Of a stretch of 54,940 nt of DNA, positions 41,108-48,808 are shown in pieces. The DNA lies in IMG/VR virus record IMGVR_UViG_3300037264_005663, positions 1 through 54,940 of that record, one strand, 5' to 3'. The DNA comes from a virus. The translations under genes and the position numbers were made by a program. The first letter of the stretch is position 1. Each line of letters opens with the position of its first letter. Under the pieces are notes generated by a model. The model did not search any database, was not told the origin of the DNA, and was given only the letters and a program-made list of their open reading frames with translations.

Positions 41108-41658
41108 TGTCGATTACTCACTGGTGGGACCGTTCGGTACATGGGATCCCCGTCGTCCGTGAAATCTTCATCGAAACAGGATGCAAAGCGGGAGACACAT
41201 TGTGGCAGGCGAAAGACAAATTCCCGACATGCCATTCGATCGAGATCAATGGGGCCGCGTATGCCGCTTGTCTGGATCGTTTCCGCGATTTCCCGCATGT
41301 CCAGATCCATCTCGGCGACAGTCGCGACGTGCTCCCGCGCATTATTGATCCCACGCGTCCCACCACATTCTATCTCGATGCGCACTGCGAGGGGGCGCCC
41401 TCGACAGTCCCAGAGGCCGACACCGAGTGTCCGCTCCTCGATGAGCTCGATATCATCGTGTATGCGCGATGGACCACACGCCCCACAATTATCATCGACG
41501 ACATTCATATGTTCCACCCTGGATATTGGCGAGATCCCCATAGTAATTGGAGATTGTTTACCCCAGCAGATTGGCCTCGGTTTGAGCAGATCTGTGAACT
41601 CCTGGCGGATTATCGTTTCCACGAAGACACCGAGAATCGGGTTGGTCTGTGGGTCTGA
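41107..41658 (+). CDS. SAM-dependent methyltransferase 2
   Basis: A 183-residue protein (FIETGCKAGDTLWQAKDKFP, CHSIEINGAAYAACLDRF, RPTTFYLDAHCEG, PTIIIDDIHMF), a Rossmann methyltransferase similar to small sugar methyltransferases. GTG start shares a base with the previous stop. Lacks a clear target domain. Confidence 0.65.
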   Translation: MSITHWWDRSVHGIPVVREIFIETGCKAGDTLWQAKDKFPTCHSIEINGAAYAACLDRFRDFPHVQIHLGDSRDVLPRIIDPTRPTTFYLDAHCEGAPSTVPEADTECPLLDELDIIVYARWTTRPTIIIDDIHMFHPGYWRDPHSNWRLFTPADWPRFEQICELLADYRFHEDTENRVGLWV

Positions 41659-42317
41659 TCCGCTCCCGGTGGCCGGGGCTCCTCGTGAACGAAGACAGAG
41701 TGATTGCAGATGAAGGAGCGCTACAGGAGTGTTACGTTGACGATGTATATGGCATTCGTGGATTGCGGGACGTCGAATTCGCACTGGATGTGGGTGCGCA
41801 CATAGGTGGAGCTTCGGCGCTGCTCCATGAATGTTTTCCGAGTGCCCGCATCGTTGCGGTGGAGTGTTGCCCCGAAAACATGCCGTGCCTCGAAGAGAAT
41901 GTCGGGCACTTCGCTGATGTTCTTCATGGTGCTGTGACTTATGAAACTGGCAATATCGTGCTGGCGAGCACGGTCTACGAGGGATGCCGAACGTCTGGGA
42001 GTAGTGTGGTCGTCACGCGCGAACAGTGGGAAACGAAGCGGGTTCCGTGGACTTGGGATCCTGATGATTACCATCTGGACGATCGTCCATTGCTCAGGTG
42101 GACCATCGAGGACATCGTAAAACTAGTGGGCGGACAACAAATCGATCTCTTGAAGCTCGATTGCGAGGGAAGCGAGATCAGCATCCTCATGGGGTGTTCT
42201 ATCTTCGATCGGATTCGAACGATCGTCGGCGAATACCACGACGCCGCGGCATTTACCGCCGTGGCGCCGCCGGGTACCGAGATGTGGGACGGACATTTGT
42301 TTCGAGTGTCGCGATGA
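41649..42317 (+). CDS. FkbM-family methyltransferase
   Basis: A 222-residue protein with FALDVGAHIGGASALLHECF, RIVAVECCPENMPCLEENVG and IDLLKLDCEGSEISILMG, the FkbM signature. FkbM enzymes O-methylate sugars and polyketides. GTG start within the previous gene. Confidence 0.8.
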   Translation: MGLIRSRWPGLLVNEDRVIADEGALQECYVDDVYGIRGLRDVEFALDVGAHIGGASALLHECFPSARIVAVECCPENMPCLEENVGHFADVLHGAVTYETGNIVLASTVYEGCRTSGSSVVVTREQWETKRVPWTWDPDDYHLDDRPLLRWTIEDIVKLVGGQQIDLLKLDCEGSEISILMGCSIFDRIRTIVGEYHDAAAFTAVAPPGTEMWDGHLFRVSR

Positions 42318-42436
42318 TCTATCGGTGTCACCCCCATACCGGGCCATCAATCTGGGAGTTCCTGATCGTCCTCGCGGCATTGTTGGCTGTGGGGTCGCTC
42401 TTGGGTTGGCTGACTGGCAGGAAGATGTTCGGATGA
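42314..42436 (+). CDS. Small membrane protein in the glycan cluster
   Basis: A 40-residue protein with a transmembrane helix (IWEFLIVLAALLAVGSLLGW) and a short basic tail. ATGA overlaps on both sides. Could anchor the cluster's enzymes to the membrane, but this is a guess. Confidence 0.5.
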   Translation: MIYRCHPHTGPSIWEFLIVLAALLAVGSLLGWLTGRKMFG

Positions 42437-43929
42437 AGCCGGCGGTCTGCCTCATCACTCCACCGTCAACGTTCCTCCTCGACGAACGGGTTTTCGTGTC
42501 GTTGGGCATCCTGCGGGTGGCTGCGGTTCTCGAACGGGCCATGTTTCACGTGGAACATCTGGACCTATCGGGGATCGAGAATTACGAGGAAGCGGTGTCC
42601 GACTATGCCTCGCGCACTACAGCCACGGTTTTCGGGCTGACAGCCACGACGCCCCAGATGCCGGCGACCACCAAGATCCTGTCTCGACTGCGCCGGGGCC
42701 GTCCTGGCGTCCGGCTGGTATTGGGTGGCCCCCACGCTACTCTCGTCGCAGCCGCGCGCAGGAGAGAGGCCAAGGCGGGCACTCCGGGGCGGGCCACGGT
42801 CGCCTTCCAGAATATGTCTTCGTTGGTTGATGTGGTTGTCGCCGGCGACGGCGAGGGCGCCATATTCCGCGCTCTTGAGGATGAGCCACCGGCGTTCATT
42901 GATGCCGATGATCCGAAGTCTGATCTGTGGCTTACTGACGAATCTTATGAGACGTTGCCATTCCCGGCTCGGCACCTCGTGGACATGGACTCCTATCACT
43001 ATTCGGTCGAGGGAGAACGGGCAACCTCCATGATCGCGCAGTTGGGGTGCCCGTTCGAGTGCTCGTTTTGCGGCGGCCGGCTCTCCTCTATGTTGCGCAG
43101 AATCCGGACACGCAGCACTTGGTCGGTCGTCGCGGAAATTCGGCATCTCTTTGAAAGTTACGGTGTCCGCGGGATCATGATGTACGACGACGAGTTGAAC
43201 GTCAACAAACAATGCGTCCAACTCATGCGGGCCATCGCGGATCTGGGACGCGATCTAGGGATCGAGTTTAGGCTCCGCGGATTCATCAAGGCGGAACTGT
43301 TCACCGAGGAACAGGCCGAGGCCATGCATGCTGCGGGTTTCCGGTGGATCCTCGTGGGTTTCGAATCGGGATCGCCACGCGTGCTCACGAACATCAACAA
43401 GAAAGCCACACGCGAAGACAATTCGCGCTGCCTCGCGATTGCGCGCCGGCATGGGCTCAAGGTGAAGGCGCTCATGTCGATCGGTCATCCGGGGGAAAAC
43501 TTCGAAACAGTCCAACAGACGCGCGATTGGTTACTCGAGGAGAAGCCTGACGATTTCGACTGCACGGTGATTTCTTGCTATCCTGGGACTCCGTACTATG
43601 ATCACGCCATACAAACGTCTCCCGATGTCTGGACTTACACTGTGCCGCGCACCGGGGACAAACTGCACGCGGTGGACGTCGATTACAGTACCACCGCGGA
43701 CGCATACAAGGGAGTCCCAGGCGACTACCGCGCTTACGTTTTCACCGACTACTTGAGAAGCCAAGATCTAGTCGCCTTGCGTGATTCGCTCGAGTCCGAT
43801 GTGCGCAGGATTCTTGGGATCCCGTTCAACTCCGGCGCTCCTGGCGTGAGATATGAGGCCTCAATGGGACAATTTCCAGGTCATATTCTGCGTCACTCAA
43901 TAAACACTGGGGTGGCAGCGTGCGCGTAG
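42433..43929 (+). CDS. B12-binding-type radical SAM enzyme
   Basis: The 498-residue protein has an N-terminal cobalamin-binding-like Rossmann domain (VFGLTATTPQMPATTKIL, RLVLGGPHATL) and a radical SAM core with CPFECSFC (residues ~207-214, CxxxCxxC). Later come LVGFESGSPRVLTNINKKAT and SIGHPGENFE. Class B radical SAM enzymes methylate unactivated carbon or phosphorus atoms. Such an enzyme is rare in phages. Its neighbours suggest a modified sugar or glycan as substrate. Confidence 0.85.
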   Translation: MKPAVCLITPPSTFLLDERVFVSLGILRVAAVLERAMFHVEHLDLSGIENYEEAVSDYASRTTATVFGLTATTPQMPATTKILSRLRRGRPGVRLVLGGPHATLVAAARRREAKAGTPGRATVAFQNMSSLVDVVVAGDGEGAIFRALEDEPPAFIDADDPKSDLWLTDESYETLPFPARHLVDMDSYHYSVEGERATSMIAQLGCPFECSFCGGRLSSMLRRIRTRSTWSVVAEIRHLFESYGVRGIMMYDDELNVNKQCVQLMRAIADLGRDLGIEFRLRGFIKAELFTEEQAEAMHAAGFRWILVGFESGSPRVLTNINKKATREDNSRCLAIARRHGLKVKALMSIGHPGENFETVQQTRDWLLEEKPDDFDCTVISCYPGTPYYDHAIQTSPDVWTYTVPRTGDKLHAVDVDYSTTADAYKGVPGDYRAYVFTDYLRSQDLVALRDSLESDVRRILGIPFNSGAPGVRYEASMGQFPGHILRHSINTGVAACA

Positions 43930-44921
43930 CGTTCCTCCTGTCAAATCTCGGCGGCTCGCCTCTCACCATCGGGCTCGAGCGCGGCATGCGCCTCCTCGGT
44001 CATCAAGTTGTGGACTACACGCCGGATGGAAACTGGGACCTTTTGTTGGTGTTTAATCAATGCGCCCACGTTACGAACTACGCCTATCCTCCGCTCCCAC
44101 CGAAAAATCACGGCCGGCGCATTGCTTTCATTGATACCGCCGAGTACGGATGGACGAAACGAGTGAAGGAGCCAATCGGCACCTACTGGAATGCGTTCGC
44201 TGAGGGCAGCATGACACACGACACCAAGAATCCTGAACAGCAGACGCTGTTGCGCGATTGGCTCGATTGCCAGTCGTTCCCATACTTCGTGCGGGAATTC
44301 TGGAATGCGTGGGCGTTCCCGGCGGCGTACCATCCGATCGATTATCCGCTCTACCAGCCAAGCGCGCACCGGCGGGCGCCAAAACGTGATGAATATCTCA
44401 GGAGGACAACCCAAGTCGCGTGCCTGTGGGGACTGTCTAATCCGTGGAGGGTGAACCTCACAGCGGAGATGGAGGCGTCTCCAGTCGTTAAGGATGTTTA
44501 CGTCATCGAGCGTGATGGTCCGCGGCTCCCACAATTCGGACCGCGCGGATATTTCGAGCGCCTCGAGGCCGCTCGTTGTTCGGTGTCCTTTGACGGCTAC
44601 GGCTCCGGATCGTTTCGCATGACGGAGGTCCTCTGTAGGACTCTGCTCATGCAGGGCCCGCTCGCCATCAAAACCCACGCACCACTCATCCACGGTGACA
44701 CGTGTTGGGCCTACTGCGTATGGGTGGACGGCGAGCATTATGTCCGCAGCGACCTCGTCGAACAGATTCAGGCGGCGATGGCTGACCCAGAGAGGTGCTT
44801 CGAGATTCATCATCGCGGGTTCAATCATTGTATGGCGCATCTTACCGAGCGGGCGACCGCGGAGTATGTGCTCCGCGTGATTGACGCTCACGACTTGAAC
44901 CAAGTGACGAGGATCTATTAG
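43920..44921 (+). CDS. Glycosyltransferase-like protein (CgeB-type)
   Basis: A 333-residue protein with MRVAFLLSNLGGSPLTIGLE at the N-terminus and a C-terminal half with CSVSFDGYGSGSFRMTEVLC and PLAIKTHAPLIHGDTCWAYC, where the nucleotide-sugar site lies in GT-B fold glycosyltransferases. Similar to CgeB/spore-coat-type proteins. GTG start in the previous gene. Confidence 0.65.
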   Translation: MRVAFLLSNLGGSPLTIGLERGMRLLGHQVVDYTPDGNWDLLLVFNQCAHVTNYAYPPLPPKNHGRRIAFIDTAEYGWTKRVKEPIGTYWNAFAEGSMTHDTKNPEQQTLLRDWLDCQSFPYFVREFWNAWAFPAAYHPIDYPLYQPSAHRRAPKRDEYLRRTTQVACLWGLSNPWRVNLTAEMEASPVVKDVYVIERDGPRLPQFGPRGYFERLEAARCSVSFDGYGSGSFRMTEVLCRTLLMQGPLAIKTHAPLIHGDTCWAYCVWVDGEHYVRSDLVEQIQAAMADPERCFEIHHRGFNHCMAHLTERATAEYVLRVIDAHDLNQVTRIY

Positions 44922-44934
44922 TGGGGGAACATCA

Positions 44935-45480
44935 ATGACACTCCGATCTGCGCTTCCTTCCGATACTCGCTATCGCAGCGAGACTGACGTGTACCGGCAT
45001 GTGGTGCTGCCGTGGATTCCGCAGGAAGGAAACGGGCTGGACATTGGGCATGGGGGAGATCCGATAGTTCCATGGGCGGCTACCGTGGACAAGGGCGATG
45101 TCCACATGTCGAATTGCGGCGAACACCCGACGAATTTCTCCGGCGACGCATCGCATCTCCCCTGGTTCACGGATGGAGCGCTGGACTGGATCTACAGCTC
45201 CCACTGCCTCGAGGATTTCGAGGACACGGAATCCGTACTGCGTGAGTGGTTGCGTGTACTACGGGTGGGAGGACGCCTTGTCCTTCTTCTGCCTGACCAG
45301 CGACGCTACGTCGCGCACTGCATCGCTGACGGCACAGAGCCCAACGGCGCCCATAAACATGGAGATTTTGGGCTCACATATATGGAAGCCATCGCTGCTC
45401 GAATCGGCGGTTTGCGCGAGGTCTTTCGTTGGGACCCAGGCGAGGGATACAACTTCGCCGTGGCTTACGAGAAAATCTGA
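44935..45480 (+). CDS. Class I methyltransferase (Methyltransf_11-like)
   Basis: A 181-residue protein with GNGLDIGHGGDPIVPWAATV, DGALDWIYSSHCLEDFEDTE and LRVLRVGGRLVLLLPDQRRY. This is the methyltransferase-11 pattern seen in glycan and rhamnan synthesis. ATG 44935 follows GGGGG. Fourth methyltransferase of the island. Confidence 0.75.
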   Translation: MTLRSALPSDTRYRSETDVYRHVVLPWIPQEGNGLDIGHGGDPIVPWAATVDKGDVHMSNCGEHPTNFSGDASHLPWFTDGALDWIYSSHCLEDFEDTESVLREWLRVLRVGGRLVLLLPDQRRYVAHCIADGTEPNGAHKHGDFGLTYMEAIAARIGGLREVFRWDPGEGYNFAVAYEKI

Positions 45481-45620
45481 CATCGCCCCCGGGTGCAGCG
45501 AGGGTGGGAGTGTCGGCGTCGTGGTTGCGTCGGCACGGAGGGCCGTCCGTCCGGTTCCGCGGCTCCGGAACGTGTGGCCGGCGAGGTAGCGACTCGGGGG
45601 CGCCACCAGGAGACGACGCG

Positions 45621-45851
45621 ATGCCGTGGCAAGTTGAAGGCGTGGCGGCGAAGTATGGCTGCTGGCGCCGCGCGTGTGCAGTCGCACTCACCAGGGCCAA
45701 GAAAGGCTGGTCATCTACGGTGCGCTGGGTCGGACACAAAAAACAATTTCCGAACAGCGATCCCATGAACCTCGATTTCGTCATGCACGCTGACGGCAGT
45801 AAGGATTACTCCATCGACCCGACGTGGAGCGGACACCCGACACCACCGTGA
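45621..45851 (+). CDS. Small unknown protein
   Basis: A 76-residue protein from ATG 45621, after CAGGAGACG. It is rich in Trp and Lys (MPWQVEGVAAKYGCWRRACA), with DYSIDPTWSGHP near the end. The preceding 140 bases hold several short GC-rich inverted repeats but no gene. Function unknown. Confidence 0.55.
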   Translation: MPWQVEGVAAKYGCWRRACAVALTRAKKGWSSTVRWVGHKKQFPNSDPMNLDFVMHADGSKDYSIDPTWSGHPTPP

Positions 45852-45882
45852 GATGTGAGCGGAATAGATGGAGGGTCTCCTG

Positions 45883-46227
45883 ATGGCGCCGGATTCGAGC
45901 CACGACCAAGTTACTCTAATCCATCTGACGGAGGGTATTGGTCATCTCAAGGGATCGGTCGGTGCATTGTCGCTGCAAGTCGCTGCGATTCAGACTGAAC
46001 AGATGAACATCCGTCGAGAGATCGGCCAGGGGCTGACCGATGTGCGCCGCGAGATGAAGGCGGATATCCAGGCGATAGCGAATGGTGCGAAGTCGTCGAG
46101 CGGAGATAACGAAGACGAGATCCGCAAGGTGCGAGAGAAGATCGTGTTTGCGTCTGGATGGGTAGCGGCGGCTGGTGTCATTGTCGGATTCCTGGTCCCA
46201 TGGGCCCTCAAAAAGTGGGGTGGATGA
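45883..46227 (+). CDS. Holin-like coiled-coil membrane protein
   Basis: A 114-residue protein with a coiled coil (GLTDVRREMKADIQAIANGA) and one C-terminal transmembrane helix (GWVAAAGVIVGFLVPWALKK), typical of small phage holin/hemolysin-XhlA-like proteins. ATG 45883 follows GGAGGG; an earlier ATG at 45868 is less likely. Next to a second membrane protein, it is a good lysis candidate. Confidence 0.6.
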   Translation: MAPDSSHDQVTLIHLTEGIGHLKGSVGALSLQVAAIQTEQMNIRREIGQGLTDVRREMKADIQAIANGAKSSSGDNEDEIRKVREKIVFASGWVAAAGVIVGFLVPWALKKWGG

Positions 46228-46228
46228 C

Positions 46229-46537
46229 GTGGATCTCTCCGGCTTTATGCTCTTCCTCTCTGTTGTGGGCACACTCTCTTACGGCACGGTCGGGACGGTG
46301 CTGGTCTTGCCGGCAGAATCCAGTACAATGCTCAGACTCATTGGTGGCATGCTCCTCGTGACGTCTGCTCTCTTCTTTCTGTCAGCCTTCTATTATTTCG
46401 CCAGTGCGGGGGGCGACTCCGGCGCGGCATCGGCGATGCTCGATTCGCGCGTCGTGTTCTTCGTGATCGCGGATATCCTCGCAGTCTCCGCGATGGTCAA
46501 ACTACTCCGAGAATCGAAAGGGAGACGGAAACAGTGA
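46229..46537 (+). CDS. Three-helix membrane protein, putative holin
   Basis: A 102-residue protein with three hydrophobic helices (FMLFLSVVGTLSYGTVGTVL, RLIGGMLLVTSALFFLSAFY, VVFFVIADILAVSAMVKLLR) and a basic C-terminus (RESKGRRKQ), as in class I holins. GTG 46229 suits the GGGG site. No endolysin gene is adjacent. Confidence 0.6.
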   Translation: MDLSGFMLFLSVVGTLSYGTVGTVLVLPAESSTMLRLIGGMLLVTSALFFLSAFYYFASAGGDSGAASAMLDSRVVFFVIADILAVSAMVKLLRESKGRRKQ

Positions 46538-46950
46538 AAATCACTCCGGCTATCGTTCACAAGAACTGGGGCCACGAGGAAATCGTGGTAAACGAGCGCA
46601 AAGCCGGATACTGCGGCAAAATCATGCGCGCGCGTCCTGGCCGGGCCTCGCGCATTGAGCGCCATCGCACCAAGGACGAGACATTCTACGTTCTCGATGG
46701 ATGTGTACGACTCGAGTTGTTCGAGAATTACGACGTTCCCGCGGTTCCAACCGATGCCATCGCGGGATCGTTGCCGGGACAGGGAGAATTCCACGGGAGG
46801 ATCGATCTTCAATCCGGCCAAGGATTCCGCATTCCTCCTGGTGTCTGGCACAGATTCGGCGCCATGGACCCAGGGACGCGGTTCGTCGAATTCTCGACCT
46901 TCCACGACGACGCCGACACCGAGCGCTGGGAGCCATCTAATGCGTGCTGA
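46534..46950 (+). CDS. Cupin protein, sugar isomerase-like
   Basis: A 138-residue cupin: NWGHEEIVVNERKAGYCGKI, then RHRTKDETFYVLDGCVRLEL and FRIPPGVWHRFGAMDPGTRF carry the two cupin motifs. Similar to D-lyxose/mannose-6-phosphate isomerase-like proteins, supporting a sugar pathway role. GTG 46534 overlaps the holin stop. The first 27-bp direct repeat overlaps its stop codon. Confidence 0.7.
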   Translation: MKITPAIVHKNWGHEEIVVNERKAGYCGKIMRARPGRASRIERHRTKDETFYVLDGCVRLELFENYDVPAVPTDAIAGSLPGQGEFHGRIDLQSGQGFRIPPGVWHRFGAMDPGTRFVEFSTFHDDADTERWEPSNAC

Positions 46951-47004
46951 CAGATCCAGTACGCATCTTTGCGTTCTCTGACAGATCCAGTACGCATCTT
47001 TGCG
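46947..47004 (+). repeat. Two 27-bp direct repeats, 4 bp apart
   Basis: An identical 27-bp unit beginning CTGACAGATCCAG and ending CATCTTTGCG occurs at 46947-46973 and 46978-47004 (period 31 bp). The first copy includes the cupin gene's stop codon. It lies just upstream of the first sigma-54-type promoter and could be a binding site or a recent tandem duplication. Confidence 0.75.
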
Positions 47005-47055
47005 CCCGTCAACCGGGTGCCTCGGCTCCAGCCCCCATCGCCCGCCCACGACCGT

Positions 47056-47158
47056 TCGCACCCTGCAATCGCCTACCCTTGCACGCTGCAATCCACATTA
47101 TCAGAATCCGCAAAAGATCACCACAGACGGCAAAAGATGATACTGGCATGAGGTATGC
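47056..47158 (+). promoter_or_regulatory. Sigma-54-type promoter P1 with tandem palindromic activator sites
   Basis: Sites TCGCACCCTGCAA (47056-47068, one mismatch to TTGCA-N3-TGCAA) and TTGCACGCTGCAA (47079-47091, perfect) have centres 23 bp apart. The -24/-12 element TGGCAT...ATGC has GG at 47145-47146, N10 and GC at 47157-47158. The proximal palindrome is 60 bp upstream of the GG. Gene 47199 follows with AAGGAG. Confidence 0.7.
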
Positions 47159-47198
47159 GATGTTTGGTTGTGTCTCGGGGAAACAAGGAGACCCTTCG

Positions 47199-47495
47199 AT
47201 GAGCACCAAGCAGAGCAAGACGACGACGATGGGGCAGTGCCCGGGTTGCTCCTCCACCCGCGGTCGTGAGACGGATGTCGTGGGTGTGTACGAATGCGCC
47301 AAATGCGGCGGCGTCGTCGGACAGTGCTACCGCGGCGATGCCTCGCGTTTCGTCGCCATCCATCAACCGATGCAGGCCGAGTGTGAAGACGGAGACGCGC
47401 GCTACTTCGACCTCATGCTCCTCGGATCTCAGGGAATCGAGCGCGTGCACGGATGGATGGACCGCAACACCAAACGGGTCGTGCAGTTCGGTTGA
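47199..47495 (+). CDS. Zinc-ribbon protein under P1
   Basis: A 98-residue protein with GQCPGCSSTRGRE and YECAKCGGVVGQC, a paired CxxC zinc ribbon. It resembles small transcription-factor-like zinc proteins. First gene after promoter P1, with a ~30-base leader. Function unknown. Confidence 0.65.
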   Translation: MSTKQSKTTTMGQCPGCSSTRGRETDVVGVYECAKCGGVVGQCYRGDASRFVAIHQPMQAECEDGDARYFDLMLLGSQGIERVHGWMDRNTKRVVQFG

Positions 47496-47568
47496 CAACT
47501 AACACCCGGGGCGCGCTACGGGGAGGCGCGCTCCGGGACGAGATGCGGCAGTTCAAGGCACGGTGCTA

Positions 47569-47589
47569 CGCGCGGGAGCGCGGGGGGTG
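47569..47589 (+). ncRNA. GGGA-loop hairpin with Shine-Dalgarno, copy 1
   Basis: Stem CGCGC (47569-47573) and GCGCG (47578-47582) around loop GGGA, followed by GGGGGTG (47583-47589) and a start codon 7 bases on. Same design as copies at 47812, 48186 and 48525. Confidence 0.55.
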
Positions 47590-47596
47590 GTGCGTG

Positions 47597-47809
47597 GTGA
47601 CTTCCTATGAATTGATCTGTGGAGCGGTGGAGGAGCGCGGGGGCGTGAGCATCTTTCATGAGCATGGTACGTACCATATCCGCTCGCGGCGCTGGCGCGA
47701 GGAGTTACCGGTGATACAATCGTGGTGGAGATGTTCACCTACTCTGCGTGAGGCTAGGCGTCATGCGGCGGAGATTCGGCGCGAGATGCGGCAGTTCGAG
47801 GCGCGGTAG
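47597..47809 (+). CDS. Small unknown protein behind hairpin copy 1
   Basis: A ~70-residue protein with GTG start at 47597 (or 47594). It contains GGVSIFHEHGTYHIRSRRW and a C-terminal Arg/Glu-rich helix. Its last codons (EMRQFEAR) form part of the region repeated upstream of the next gene, whose copy starts near 47541. Confidence 0.45.
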   Translation: MTSYELICGAVEERGGVSIFHEHGTYHIRSRRWREELPVIQSWWRCSPTLREARRHAAEIRREMRQFEAR

Positions 47810-47811
47810 GA

Positions 47812-47832
47812 CGCGCGGGAGCGCGGGGGGTG
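47812..47832 (+). ncRNA. GGGA-loop hairpin with Shine-Dalgarno, copy 2
   Basis: Stem CGCGC (47812-47816), loop GGGA, GCGCG (47821-47825), then GGGGGTG (47826-47832) and ATG 6 bases later. The upstream 35 bases also match copy 1 (GAGATGCGGCAGTTC...). Confidence 0.55.
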
Positions 47833-47838
47833 CGAGCG

Positions 47839-48042
47839 ATGACTAGGTTCTACGTTTCCCTTTGGCATGGTGAGGGCGGCAGCATCGCCACGGTTATTGA
47901 CCGTCAGGACGATGCTTGTCTGGGCTACTACAGCACGATCCGCGACGGGGCACGCTTCCGTGAGCTGGCCGACATTCAGGCTACCGCCCTCAATCGTGCT
48001 GGTGATTGTGGCACATTGGCCCCTAGGGTTTGGAGTAGCTAG
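47839..48042 (+). CDS. Small unknown protein behind hairpin copy 2
   Basis: A 67-residue protein (MTRFYVSLWHGEGGSIATVI, a mixed alpha/beta sequence). ATG 47839 sits 6 bases after GGGGGTG. No family recognised. Confidence 0.55.
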   Translation: MTRFYVSLWHGEGGSIATVIDRQDDACLGYYSTIRDGARFRELADIQATALNRAGDCGTLAPRVWSS

Positions 48043-48145
48043 CACCCGCCCCGTGGCGCTCGTGTCCCACCGACTAGGTGGCACTCCCAGCCCTGGCCCT
48101 CGCAGGCGCGCGGGGGCTGTGAGCGAGCGGCGGGATCCGGCCGGG

Positions 48146-48206
48146 GCGACCAGCGGCGCGGGGACTGGTCGCAACAACTTGAACAGCTGCGGGAGCAGCG
48201 GGGGTG
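48146..48206 (+). ncRNA. Two-hairpin RNA element, copy 3
   Basis: Hairpin A: GCGACCAG (48146-48153) and CTGGTCGC (48165-48172) around an 11-base loop CGGCGCGGGGA. After a linker with ACTTGAAC, hairpin B: GCTGC, loop GGGA, GCAGC (48186-48199), then GGGGGTG. Copy 4 at 48487 has the same loops and compensatory stem changes. The preceding gap also has a CCACC/GGTGG hairpin near 48070. Confidence 0.7.
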
Positions 48207-48210
48207 AGCG

Positions 48211-48474
48211 GTGCGATACGTCAAGGGAACGATGCTAACTGCTTCAGACCAGCGGCACGTACTAGCCGCCTACGTCCACCGATACACGCTGGAGCATGTC
48301 CCAGCATGGGCTCGCGCTCCACGTCCGAATGGATCGGCCTACCCCGTTCAGTTCGCCTCGGATCGGGAGTGGCTTGAGCATACGGTTTTCGCGGTCAAGT
48401 CCAACGGTAGTCTTGACGCTAGGGTTCGGGCTTGTCGCTCCACCCCGACATGGTGCGCATCGGTTACGGCCTAG
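48211..48474 (+). CDS. Small unknown protein behind RNA element copy 3
   Basis: An 87-residue protein from GTG 48211, 4 bases after GGGGGTG. Sequence features: MLTASDQRHVLAAYVHRYTL, and a Ser/Cys-rich C-terminus. No function assigned. Confidence 0.55.
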   Translation: MRYVKGTMLTASDQRHVLAAYVHRYTLEHVPAWARAPRPNGSAYPVQFASDREWLEHTVFAVKSNGSLDARVRACRSTPTWCASVTA

Positions 48475-48486
48475 CGGCCAGCCGGG

Positions 48487-48545
48487 GCGACCGGCGGCGC
48501 GGGGACCGGTCGCATACTTGAACGGGCCCGGGAGGGCCGGGGGTG
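48487..48545 (+). ncRNA. Two-hairpin RNA element, copy 4
   Basis: Hairpin A: GCGACCGG (48487-48494) with CCGGTCGC (48506-48513), the same 11-base loop as copy 3. Hairpin B: GGCCC, loop GGGA, GGGCC (48525-48538), then GGGGGTG and ATG 48553. Relative to copy 3, one pair in stem A changes A-U to G-C, and in stem B three of five pairs change on both sides. Confidence 0.7.
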
Positions 48546-48552
48546 CAAAGCC

Positions 48553-48804
48553 ATGACCGACATGATTCCGCCGATCGTTCACATGAACGGGACTTCACGC
48601 GAAGCGCTCGAGAAGCAGCTCCTCGATTTACACAAGTCGTTGCGCGCAACCAGTGAATGCCTGAGTCATGCGTGGCCGAACGGACGCGATTATTATCCCG
48701 AGCCGGGCCGCATGGATCGGGCGCTGCCCTGGTGGGTCGAACTCCAGGCGACGATCGGGAAGGCGATCCAAGACATCGAGGCGTGTCACGCGGAAATGGA
48801 GTAG
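48553..48804 (+). CDS. Conserved phage protein (IPPIVHMNGTS / RDYYP family)
   Basis: An 83-residue protein with IPPIVHMNGTSREALEKQLL and NGRDYYPEPGRM, a pattern I recognise from many phage small proteins of unknown function. It follows RNA element copy 4. Confidence 0.75.
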   Translation: MTDMIPPIVHMNGTSREALEKQLLDLHKSLRATSECLSHAWPNGRDYYPEPGRMDRALPWWVELQATIGKAIQDIEACHAEME

Positions 48805-48808
48805 AACG

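Noticed and set aside
45481-45620. GC-rich gap with hairpins (GTTCC/GGAAC) and CCACCA, considered as a tRNA or ncRNA
   Set aside because: No cloverleaf could be drawn and the T-loop consensus is absent; only short inverted repeats remain.
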